This document shows positions 1-7,051 of a stretch of 64,000 nt of DNA, in pieces (the stretch's first letter is position 1; each line of letters starts with the position of its first letter). The notes beneath the pieces are model-generated. The model did no database searches and was not told where the DNA came from. It saw nothing but the letters and a program-made list of their open reading frames with translations. The stretch spans positions 1,488,001 through 1,552,000 of the forward strand of contig NZ_CP011371.1 of the NCBI RefSeq assembly GCF_001017435.1. The letters are read 5' to 3'. The stretch is from Caldimonas brevitalea (GTDB taxonomy: Bacteria; Pseudomonadota; Gammaproteobacteria; Burkholderiales; Burkholderiaceae_C). A program made the translations under genes and the position numbers.

Positions 1-466
1 CGCGATAGCCGGAGAGCATATCTTTGAATGTCTTGCCGAAGATCGTGGCCGCACACTGCGTCAGCAAGACGTTGCCAAACCTGTGACCCAGGCGATAGGC
101 AGCTTGTTCATCGCTCAACCGCGACCCAACGACCATATCGAGGCCGTTTTCAAGTAGCGCGTCGATGAGCTGGGGAGCTGCGGCCGCATCATAGGTCGCG
201 TCCCCGTCGACCATCACATATACATCTGCGTCCACATCCGCGAACATGCGGCGCACCACGTTCCCTTTTCCCTGCAAGGGAACCTTGATGACACGGGCGC
301 CAGCCCTGTTTGCGACTTCGGACGTTGCATCCGTGGAGTTATTGTCAAAAACATAGACGTCGGCGTCGGGAAGGCTGGTTTTGAAGTCGTGAATCACCGT
401 GGCGATAGCGGCAGCTTCGTTGTAGCACGGGATTACAACTGCAATTCGGGCTGTTGAGACTTTCAT
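1..466 (-). CDS. Family 2 glycosyltransferase, 3' end beyond window
   Basis: This is a GT-A fold glycosyltransferase of the DPM1/polyprenyl-phosphate sugar transferase type, expected to move a sugar from a nucleotide-sugar to a lipid carrier or surface polysaccharide at the inner membrane. Translation from the ATG at 466 gives 155 residues before the window ends. The N-terminus has the family signature VVIPCYNEA (residues 10-18), then VFDNNSTD (39-46) and the metal-binding motif VMVDGDATYD (84-93). The C-terminal half, where some members carry membrane helices, is not visible. Its base composition is clearly less GC-rich than the rest of the window and its codon use is more mixed, which suggests it belongs to a horizontally acquired surface-polysaccharide locus to the left. 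The family call is firm; the substrate is unknown. Confidence 0.88.
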   Translation of the reverse strand, partial: MKVSTARIAVVIPCYNEAAAIATVIHDFKTSLPDADVYVFDNNSTDATSEVANRAGARVIKVPLQGKGNVVRRMFADVDADVYVMVDGDATYDAAAAPQLIDALLENGLDMVVGSRLSDEQAAYRLGHRFGNVLLTQCAATIFGKTFKDMLSGYR

Positions 467-806
467 AAGTAGTAACAATATCATAGTCCGCCCCGCTTTC
501 AGCACGCCTGCCCATGCTGCAGGGCTACTGTCGAACGCTCTTAGGTTTGTGCCACACGGCCTGGCCCGAAGAGGCGTGCCGTAAGCTTCGCCGTCAGGTG
601 GACAGGCGTATTACCGCGGGAGCTGGCGGTTCTGATGCTGGGCGAGAACTGCCCGGGCGGCGGGCCTCCCGCGCAGCAGCCCTCCCGGGCAGCCCGAGGC
701 GAGCGCTCGTGGCCCTCCATCGGCCTCCGACAGCGTCGGTACGCGGGCGGGTCTCCGGGCTCAGCTCGTCAAGACACCACCTCTTGGCGCTTGAGGGCAA
801 GCGGGT
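467..806. other. Intergenic stretch, no gene recognised
   Basis: These 340 bases lie between the starts of the glycosyltransferase and the 3' end of the KefF-like gene. Open frames exist here only because the DNA is GC-rich; their translations are rich in Arg, Ala and Gly and resemble no family I know. Composition shifts from mixed to strongly GC-rich across this interval, so it may be the boundary between an acquired polysaccharide locus and core DNA. Confidence 0.4.
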
Positions 807-1454
807 TCAAGCGGCGGGGCGGGCGGAAGGCGGGACCTCACACGCCGGGCAGACGTCAAGCTGCGCCAGTTCCGGCCAGTCGGGGTAGCTCGCCAGACGC
901 TCTCGAAACACCTGCACATGCCCGCGCAGCGTGCCGGCGTCGACGGTCTGCGCGCCGTGCAGCACCAGCGGCGGCAAGAAGCGCATGCCGCACAAGACGG
1001 CGGTTTGCTCGTAAGGCGGCAAGAAGGCGTCGAAGAAATAGCGGTTGTAGCTGCCGGGGTGGTAGGAGCTTTCCGGGCCGCCGGTGGAGGTCACCAGCCA
1101 CACGTCCTTGCCCCGCAGGTGATCGCCGCTACGCCCGTAGGCCCAGCCATAGGTGAGCACCTCGTCCAGCCACAGCTTCATCAGCGGTGGCATGCTGTAC
1201 CACTGCAGCGGGTGCAGCCACACCACCAGCTGGGCACTGGCCAGCGCGGCCTGCTCGGCTCCCACGTCGATCAGGTAGTCCGGGTAGAGGGCGTAGAGGT
1301 CGCGCACCTGCACCACCTCCGGCGGCAGCGCGCGGGCGGCCGCGAGCAGGCTGCGGGTGACGTTGGAGAGGTGCAGGTGCGGGTGCGCGGCCAGCAGCAC
1401 GATGCGGGGCTCGGGCGGTTGCTGGGGCGGGGTCTCGGACGGGTCTTGGGCCAT
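807..1454 (-). CDS. KefF/MdaB-type NAD(P)H:quinone oxidoreductase
   Basis: A flavodoxin-fold NAD(P)H-dependent oxidoreductase of 215 residues. Relatives reduce quinones with FMN/FAD, and KefF also activates the KefC potassium efflux channel. The FMN-binding N-terminal strand and loop read RIVLLAAHPHLHLSNVT near residue 18. The family's diagnostic WLHPLQWYSMPPLMKLWLDE comes near residue 80, followed by the GKDVWLVTSTGG strand. The ATG at 1454 was preferred over an upstream in-frame TTG at 1466. The C-terminus has CPAC and an Ala/Pro-rich tail. No kefC or kefB channel gene is adjacent, so a general quinone reductase role is at least as likely. It is divergent from the parA gene, with about 135 bp between the starts. 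Confidence 0.85.
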   Translation of the reverse strand: MAQDPSETPPQQPPEPRIVLLAAHPHLHLSNVTRSLLAAARALPPEVVQVRDLYALYPDYLIDVGAEQAALASAQLVVWLHPLQWYSMPPLMKLWLDEVLTYGWAYGRSGDHLRGKDVWLVTSTGGPESSYHPGSYNRYFFDAFLPPYEQTAVLCGMRFLPPLVLHGAQTVDAGTLRGHVQVFRERLASYPDWPELAQLDVCPACEVPPSARPAA

Positions 1455-1589
1455 CGGCTGTCGCAAAGGTGACGGGCAGTCTTGTGGTTTGTCTTGATGC
1501 TGGGGGCATGACCAGCACCGCTAACATTAGAAGCCATCTTTGCAGCTTGGCCATTTCCGGCCGGGCAGGGGCGACAGGCGGAGGGTTCG

Positions 1590-2237
1590 ATGCCGGTGAT
1601 CGTGGTAGCCAATCCCAAGGGCGGCGTCGGCAAGTCGACGCTGGCCACCCATGTCGCCGCCTATTTTGCGCACCAGGGGCACCAGGTGATGCTGGGCGAT
1701 GTCGACCGCCAGCAGTCGTCGCGCACCTGGCTGTCGCTGCGCCCGTCGCAGGCGGTGCCCATCCTCGGCTGGGAGGTGCGGCAGCAAACCCGGTTGACGC
1801 CGCCCAAGGGCACGACACACGCGGTGCTCGACACGCCCGCCGGCCTGCACGGCAAGCGCCTCGACCATGTGATGCAGCTGGCCGACCGCATCCTGGTGCC
1901 CTTGCAGCCCAGCATCTTCGACATCTACGCGACGCGCGCCTTCCTCGACGAGGTGCTGGCGCACCGCAAGTCGAGCCGGGTGCCGGTGGGCCTGGTCGGC
2001 ATGCGGGTGCGCGAGGGCACCATTGCGGCCGACCAGCTGAAGGCCTTCGTCGCGACGCTGGAGGTGCCGGTGGTCGCTTACCTGCGCGACACGCAGCACT
2101 ACATCCAGCTGGCAGCACACGGCCTCACGTTGTGGGACGTCGCGCCGAGTCGGGTCGAAAAAGACCTGGCCCAATGGCGCCCGATCGTCGACTGGCTACA
2201 AGGCGCTCCTGCTCCTTCTCCTGCTTCTTCCACTTGA
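1590..2237 (+). CDS. Orphan ParA-family ATPase
   Basis: A 215-residue ParA/MinD-type ATPase of the short class found alone on many proteobacterial chromosomes. The deviant Walker A motif NPKGGVGKST is at residues 8-17, and the Walker B-like strand AVLDTPAG follows in the middle of the protein. The DVDRQQSSRTW segment is the A' motif. A good Shine-Dalgarno (GGCGGAGGG) precedes the ATG. No parB or parS-like cluster is visible nearby, so it is unlikely to be the chromosome segregation ParA. Such orphan ParAs position other cargo (polar proteins, chemoreceptors, carboxysomes), but nothing here says which. The MaoC-type gene starts only 10 bp downstream, so the two are probably co-transcribed. Confidence 0.88.
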   Translation: MPVIVVANPKGGVGKSTLATHVAAYFAHQGHQVMLGDVDRQQSSRTWLSLRPSQAVPILGWEVRQQTRLTPPKGTTHAVLDTPAGLHGKRLDHVMQLADRILVPLQPSIFDIYATRAFLDEVLAHRKSSRVPVGLVGMRVREGTIAADQLKAFVATLEVPVVAYLRDTQHYIQLAAHGLTLWDVAPSRVEKDLAQWRPIVDWLQGAPAPSPASST

Positions 2238-2247
2238 TAGCGACCTC

Positions 2248-2703
2248 ATGAACACCTTCGAGAACCTGCAAGACCTTGAATCCCAGGTCGGACAACCGCT
2301 CGGCACCAGCGACTGGATCAGCGTCGACCAGGCCCGCATCAACCAGTTCGCCGAGGCCACCGGCGACCACCAGTGGATCCACCTCGATGCCGAGCGCGCC
2401 AAGCAAGGCCCGTTCGGTACCACCATCGCGCACGGCTTCCTGACGCTCAGCCTGCTGCCGGCCTTCTTCGCGAGCGGGTTCGAGGTGCGCAACTCGCGCA
2501 TGGGCGTCAACTACGGCCTCAACAAGGTGCGCTTTCCGGCGCCGGTGCCGGTGAACAGCCGGCTGCGCGCGCATTTCAAGCTGCTGTCGTACGAGACCGT
2601 CGACAACGGCGGCGTGCAGCTGACGGTCGAGGTGAGCGTCGAGCGCGAAGGTTCGCCCAAGCCGGTGTGCGTCGCCGAGTCGATCACGCGGCGCTATCCC
2701 TGA
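2248..2703 (+). CDS. MaoC-type (R)-enoyl-CoA hydratase
   Basis: A hot-dog fold hydratase of 151 residues, close to the NodN/MaoC dehydratase group. It is expected to hydrate 2-enoyl-CoA to (R)-3-hydroxyacyl-CoA in fatty acid or polyhydroxyalkanoate metabolism. The catalytic signature FAEATGDHQWIHLD spans residues 34-47, with Asp40 and His45 as the expected catalytic pair. The second hydratase motif, FGTTIAHGFLTLSL, is at 56-69. Length is normal for a single hot-dog subunit, which works as a dimer. It follows parA by 10 bp. No PHA synthase or beta-oxidation gene is adjacent, so the acyl substrate cannot be inferred. Confidence 0.9.
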   Translation: MNTFENLQDLESQVGQPLGTSDWISVDQARINQFAEATGDHQWIHLDAERAKQGPFGTTIAHGFLTLSLLPAFFASGFEVRNSRMGVNYGLNKVRFPAPVPVNSRLRAHFKLLSYETVDNGGVQLTVEVSVEREGSPKPVCVAESITRRYP

Positions 2704-2783
2704 CGCCTGCGGCGCTGCGCGAGGGGTGGGTATCCCCCGCTTGCGCCGCGACGTTGCCGACCTCTCTCCTCCGAGGTGGCTTG

Positions 2784-2807
2784 TGCCCCTCTAATTGGGG
2801 AGGGGCA
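2784..2807 (+). terminator. Hairpin without T-tract in intergenic region
   Basis: TGCCCCTC (2784-2791) pairs with GAGGGGCA (2800-2807) across an 8-base loop. There is no downstream T-run, so this would be a weak terminator or a structured intergenic repeat after the maoC-type gene. Confidence 0.3.
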
Positions 2808-2849
2808 GGCGCGCGCGCGTCGATTAGCATCTCCGCCGTCTCACTGCGA

Positions 2850-2865
2850 CTGGTGAGGTCACCAG
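2850..2865. promoter_or_regulatory. Inverted repeat upstream of response regulator gene
   Basis: CTGGTGA-GG-TCACCAG is a perfect 7-bp inverted repeat with a 2-bp centre, ending 22 bp before the ATG of the LuxR-type regulator. Its symmetry suits a dimeric regulator, possibly the downstream regulator itself. That link is inferred only from position. Confidence 0.45.
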
Positions 2866-2887
2866 GCAAGTCGTCGGAGGGCCGCAT

Positions 2888-3640
2888 ATGCAAGTACTTT
2901 TGGTCGATGATCACCCCTTGATCCTGTCTGCCCTGCAGAGTGTCATCCAGGGTCTTGGCGACAACGTGGTGGTGAATGGGGTGGCGACCGCGCGCGCGGC
3001 GCGCGAGGCGTTGCAGCGCGATGGCAGCTACGACCTGGTGCTGCTCGACCTGCACCTGGGCGACGCCAACGGCTTCGACCTGCTGGCCGACCTGCGCCAG
3101 ACCTACCCGGCGCTGCCGGTGGTGGTGATCTCGGCCTCCGACCGCACCAGCGACGTGATCCGTGCGATCGACATGGGCGCGATGGGGTTCGTGCCCAAGC
3201 GGGCCTCCAACGAAACCTTGTTCGAGGCGCTGCGCCTGGTGATGTCGGGCAGCGTCTACGTGCCACCGATGAGCATGGGCATGGACAGCGGTGGCAGCAC
3301 CGCTGCGGGCGGTAGCGGCGGCGGTGATTACGCGCCGGCGGGGGCGCCGCGAGGCGTCGGCAATGCCGCGGCGGGGGTGCCCTACCAGACCCAGCCTTCG
3401 CTGGCGTCGCTCGGCCTCACGCCGCGCCAGACCGACGTGCTGGCGCTGCTGCTGCAGGGCAAGCCCAACAAGCTGATCGCACGCGAACTGAATTTGTCGG
3501 TCGAGACCGTCAAGGACCACGTGGCCGCCGTGCTGCGCGCCCTCGGCGTCAACTCGCGCACCCAGGCCGTGCTGGCCGTCAGCCAGATCACGCAGCAACA
3601 CGGCACCTTCTCGACCTGGCGCTCGCCTCCGCAGCGCTGA
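2888..3640 (+). CDS. NarL/LuxR-type response regulator
   Basis: A two-component response regulator of 250 residues. The receiver domain covers residues 1-120, with the acidic pair DD at 7-8, phospho-acceptor Asp54 (VLLDLHLGD) and the conserved Lys in GFVPKRAS near 104. A Gly/Ala/Ser-rich linker (about 135-165) leads to a LuxR-type helix-turn-helix, LTPRQTDVLALLLQGKPNKL onward, ending in VKDHVAAVLRALGV. The start has a good ribosome site (GGAGG). The next gene, a radical SAM enzyme, begins 38 bp downstream, and a hybrid kinase follows. The natural reading is that this is the output regulator for that kinase. Confidence 0.93.
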   Translation: MQVLLVDDHPLILSALQSVIQGLGDNVVVNGVATARAAREALQRDGSYDLVLLDLHLGDANGFDLLADLRQTYPALPVVVISASDRTSDVIRAIDMGAMGFVPKRASNETLFEALRLVMSGSVYVPPMSMGMDSGGSTAAGGSGGGDYAPAGAPRGVGNAAAGVPYQTQPSLASLGLTPRQTDVLALLLQGKPNKLIARELNLSVETVKDHVAAVLRALGVNSRTQAVLAVSQITQQHGTFSTWRSPPQR

Positions 3641-3678
3641 GCCACCCCGTCGTTTTAGTCACGCCACCGGAGCGGCCC

Positions 3679-5214
3679 ATGCGCGTCGCCATCATTGCCG
3701 TTTTCGTCGATTACCACCGACGCGGCGCTCACCATCGCGGCGCCATGCAACCGCAGATCGGCCCGCTGATCGCCGCGCTGCTGCCGGACTGGTGTGAGGT
3801 CGAGATCATCAACGACACCTGGGAAGACCCGGACTGGAGCAAGCACTACGACCTGGTGATCCTGTCGTGCCTGCACGCCGATTTCGACCGGGCGCGCCAG
3901 ATCGGCCACTATTTCGCCCGTCGCGGCGCCCGCACGGTCCTCGGCGGCGCCATGGCCTCCGACTTCCCTCAGCTGTGCCTGCCGTACTTCGACGCCGTGG
4001 TCGTCGGCGACCCGGAAGACACGATCCCGCGCATCGCCGAAGACGCCCGGCGCGGTCGTTTGCAGCGGCTGTACCGCTCGCAGGCCACCGGGCTCGACGA
4101 CGTGCCGACCCCGAAGCTCGCGCCCATCGCGCACAAGCAGATGTTTCCGCTGGCGGTCGAAGCCAGCCGGGGCTGTCCGTACACCTGCGACTTCTGCGTA
4201 CTGACCGCACGCGGGCGAGGCCATGTGCCGCGGCCGGTGGCCCATGTGGTGCGCGACATCGTCGCCGGCAAGGCGGCCTTGCGGCAGGCCGGCGTGCCGG
4301 GCTGGAAAGAACGGTTGCTGGTGTTGTATGACAACAACTTGGCCGGCAACCTGCGCTGGTTCCGGGACCTGTGTCTGGCGCTCAAGCCGCTGGACGTGCT
4401 GTGGGGCGCCTGCCTGACGTTCAACGTCATCGCCAACCGCGAGCTGCTCAAGCTGATGTACGACTGCGGTTGCCGCGCGGTGTTCGTCGGGCTGGAGACC
4501 TTCAACCCGGCGGCGCTTGCGGACATGTGCAAGCCGCAGAACAACATCGGCAAGATCGAACAGGCCATCGCCCAGAGCCGGGACGAAGGCATCCTGGTGA
4601 TCGCGGGCCTCATGATCAGTGCAATCAACGACGATGCGAGCTACATTCGGTCGCTGCCGGAGCGGCTCAAGGCGAGCGGTCTGCACGTGCCGAGCTTCAT
4701 TTCGTTCGAGACGCCGATTCCGGGTACCCCCTTGTTCCAGCGCTTGCTGGCCGAGCCCGACCCCCAGTTTCTGCCCCATGCCAATCTCTACGACTTCAGC
4801 TCGTACACCCTGGTGCTGCAGCCCCGTCGCAGCCCCCTGGCGGAGTTTCTCGAGGCGTATCGCGACACCATGAAGCAGGTCTACGCCCCGACCCGGCGCC
4901 TGTCGAAGCTCGCGCACGATCTGCCGCGTTTGCTCAAGCGCGGCTCCTGGACCGCTGCCGCGCTCGACATCGGCGACATGTGTGGCATCGCCTTCGATCC
5001 GGTGGCCGGCCGCACCTTCGCCGCGGGGACCGACCGCCTGCCGGCCGAGCGCGTGCCGTTCACCGCCGACGATTTCGCCACCGAGGCCGAGCGCCTGGAC
5101 ATCTGCAGCCCGACCCAGGTCACCGACGAGGACGGCCGGGTGCTGGACGCCTGGCGGCGCCGGCCGGCTTCCGTCGTGGTCGAAACATCCTATAAAAACA
5201 GAATCGCGGCCTGA
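3679..5214 (+). CDS. B12-binding radical SAM protein
   Basis: A 511-residue enzyme with an N-terminal cobalamin-binding-like Rossmann domain (residues 1-140) and a radical SAM core. The 4Fe-4S cluster motif CPYTCDFC lies near residue 166, inside EASRGCPYTCDFC. Later core strands include FVGLETFNP and a C-terminal HemN/Elp3-like segment around FETPIPGTPLF. The classical DxHxxG of B12 methyltransferases is not obvious in the N-terminal domain, so cobalamin may be bound base-off without a His, or not at all. The product is unknown; relatives methylate or rearrange unactivated carbons in hopanoids, pigments and natural products. It sits between a response regulator and a hybrid kinase (4 bp to the kinase ATG), which is an unusual place for such an enzyme. 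Confidence 0.87.
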   Translation: MRVAIIAVFVDYHRRGAHHRGAMQPQIGPLIAALLPDWCEVEIINDTWEDPDWSKHYDLVILSCLHADFDRARQIGHYFARRGARTVLGGAMASDFPQLCLPYFDAVVVGDPEDTIPRIAEDARRGRLQRLYRSQATGLDDVPTPKLAPIAHKQMFPLAVEASRGCPYTCDFCVLTARGRGHVPRPVAHVVRDIVAGKAALRQAGVPGWKERLLVLYDNNLAGNLRWFRDLCLALKPLDVLWGACLTFNVIANRELLKLMYDCGCRAVFVGLETFNPAALADMCKPQNNIGKIEQAIAQSRDEGILVIAGLMISAINDDASYIRSLPERLKASGLHVPSFISFETPIPGTPLFQRLLAEPDPQFLPHANLYDFSSYTLVLQPRRSPLAEFLEAYRDTMKQVYAPTRRLSKLAHDLPRLLKRGSWTAAALDIGDMCGIAFDPVAGRTFAAGTDRLPAERVPFTADDFATEAERLDICSPTQVTDEDGRVLDAWRRRPASVVVETSYKNRIAA

Positions 5215-5218
5215 TGCC

Positions 5219-7051
5219 ATGAGCGACACCACCACCAAGACCCTGCCCGCGCCGGCGCAGACCCTCGCGCCCCCGGCGGATCGCGGCGGCGACTGGCCGG
5301 ACCATGTCCGCAACCTGTATGCGTATTCGGCGTCCAGCCTGGGCGGCAACCTGATCGGCGCGGTGGTCGTCCTGCTCCTGTATGCCGGGCAGGCCGACAC
5401 GCTGACGCTGTCGCTGTGGGGCCTGTGCTTCGCGGCCCAGTGGCTTTACCGGTTCTGGATCGCGCGGCGCTTCTTCGCGATCCAGACCCAGCCCGACACC
5501 GACTTCCGGCTGTGGCGCCAGCGCTGGGTGATCGGCGTGTTCGCCTCCGGCGCCACCTGGGGCACCGCGTCGTGGCTGCTGTACAGCGCCGGCGGCGCGA
5601 TCCAGCAGATCGGGCTGATCCTGACGGTCTACAGCTTCTGTGTCGCCTCGGTTCCGGTGCTGGCCGAGCAGCGCACCGTGTTCCTGATCTTCATCGGGCT
5701 GTGTTTCGTGCCGACCGTGATGGCGATCGCCGTCGAAGGCTCGCTCTACAGCCTGGAGCTGGCCGGTGTGCTGTTGCTGGTGATGGGCATGACGGCGGTG
5801 CTGGGCCGCAACTACCGCCAGGCGATGGACCGGGTGATCGAACTGAAGACGCGCACCGAGCAGCTGCTCGAACAACTGCGCCTCGAGAAGGCGGCCGCCG
5901 ACGAGGCACGCCGCGCCGCCGAAGTCGCCAACCGCGCCAAGACGCAGTTCTTCGCCGCTGCCAGCCACGACCTGCGCCAGCCCTTGCATGCGGTGGGCCT
6001 GTTTGCGGAGGCCTTGCGCAACAAGAGCCGCGACGAAGAAGTGATCCAGCTCGTCAACAGCATCAACAGCTCGGTCGACGCGCTGGAGGGCCTGTTCAGC
6101 GAACTGCTCGACATCACCAAGATCGACACCGGCGCGGTCGAGTCGCGTCCGCAGAACTTCAGCTTGCGCGAGCTGTTCGCGCGGCTGCGGCTGCACTATG
6201 AGCCGACCGCCTTCGAGAAAGGCCTGGACCTCAAGTTCCGCGGCGAGCAGCACTTCGCCTACGCCGACCCGGTGCTGGTCGACCGCATCCTGCGCAACCT
6301 CATCTCGAACGCCATCCGCTATACCGAAGACGGTGGCGTGCTGGTGTCGTGCCGCCAGCGCGGCGACCGGTTGTTGTTGCAGGTGTGGGACTCGGGCGTG
6401 GGCATCCGCGAATCCGAACAGGCGCGGGTGTTCGAAGAGTTCTACCAGGTGCAGCCCGACCATCCGCTGCCGGCCAACCAGCGCAAGGGCCTGGGGCTGG
6501 GCCTGGCCATCGTGCGGCGTCTGGCCGGCCTGATGGCGGCACCGCTGACCTTGCGATCGCGGCCCGGTCACGGCACGGTGTTCTCGCTCGAGGTGCCGGT
6601 GGGGCGGGCGGTGCGTGCCACCGAAACCTCGAGCTCGCGGGCACCGCTGGGCTTGACGCTGGACCGGCGTTTGATCGTGGTGGTCGAGGACGAACCCGCC
6701 GTGCGCGACGGCCTCGAGGTGTTGCTCAAGGGCTGGGGCGCGACGGTGGCCGCCTTCGACGCGGTGGCCGAGTGCCGCAGCTGGGCCGAGCAGGCGCACC
6801 AGCAGGGCCAGCGGCCCGATCTGGTGATCGTCGACTACCGCATCGACCAGAACAGCACCGGCATCGACGCGCTGGTGGTGCTGCGTCAGCAGTTCGGTGA
6901 CGACGTGCCGGCCATCATGGTGACCGGCAGCAGCACCGCCGGCCTCGAGACCGAGGCGGGCAAGTACAACTTCCATTTGCTGATCAAGCCGGTGGTGCCG
7001 AACAAGTTGCGCGCGATGATCGCGTTCAAGCTCGGCGTACGCAGCAAATGA
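5219..7051 (+). CDS. Membrane hybrid sensor histidine kinase with receiver domain
   Basis: A 610-residue hybrid kinase. Residues 40-200 hold about six hydrophobic segments forming an integral membrane sensor. A coiled linker (204-242) leads to the H-box FFAAASHDLRQPLHAVGLF with phospho-acceptor His250, a variant H-box (HDLRQPLH) typical of a proteobacterial kinase subfamily. The ATPase domain shows NLISNAIRYTEDGG, DSGVGI and KGLGLGLAIV. A C-terminal receiver starts near residue 480 (VVVEDEPAVRDG), with VIVDYRID carrying the acceptor Asp. The ATG at 5219 was chosen because it follows the radical SAM stop by 4 bp and begins the membrane protein cleanly. It overlaps the next gene by ATGA and most likely signals through the LuxR regulator at 2888. 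Confidence 0.92.
   Translation: MSDTTTKTLPAPAQTLAPPADRGGDWPDHVRNLYAYSASSLGGNLIGAVVVLLLYAGQADTLTLSLWGLCFAAQWLYRFWIARRFFAIQTQPDTDFRLWRQRWVIGVFASGATWGTASWLLYSAGGAIQQIGLILTVYSFCVASVPVLAEQRTVFLIFIGLCFVPTVMAIAVEGSLYSLELAGVLLLVMGMTAVLGRNYRQAMDRVIELKTRTEQLLEQLRLEKAAADEARRAAEVANRAKTQFFAAASHDLRQPLHAVGLFAEALRNKSRDEEVIQLVNSINSSVDALEGLFSELLDITKIDTGAVESRPQNFSLRELFARLRLHYEPTAFEKGLDLKFRGEQHFAYADPVLVDRILRNLISNAIRYTEDGGVLVSCRQRGDRLLLQVWDSGVGIRESEQARVFEEFYQVQPDHPLPANQRKGLGLGLAIVRRLAGLMAAPLTLRSRPGHGTVFSLEVPVGRAVRATETSSSRAPLGLTLDRRLIVVVEDEPAVRDGLEVLLKGWGATVAAFDAVAECRSWAEQAHQQGQRPDLVIVDYRIDQNSTGIDALVVLRQQFGDDVPAIMVTGSSTAGLETEAGKYNFHLLIKPVVPNKLRAMIAFKLGVRSK

Noticed and set aside
514..888. Open frame upstream of the KefF-like gene
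   Set aside because: Arg/Gly/Ala-rich product with no ribosome site and no family similarity; typical GC-rich shadow.
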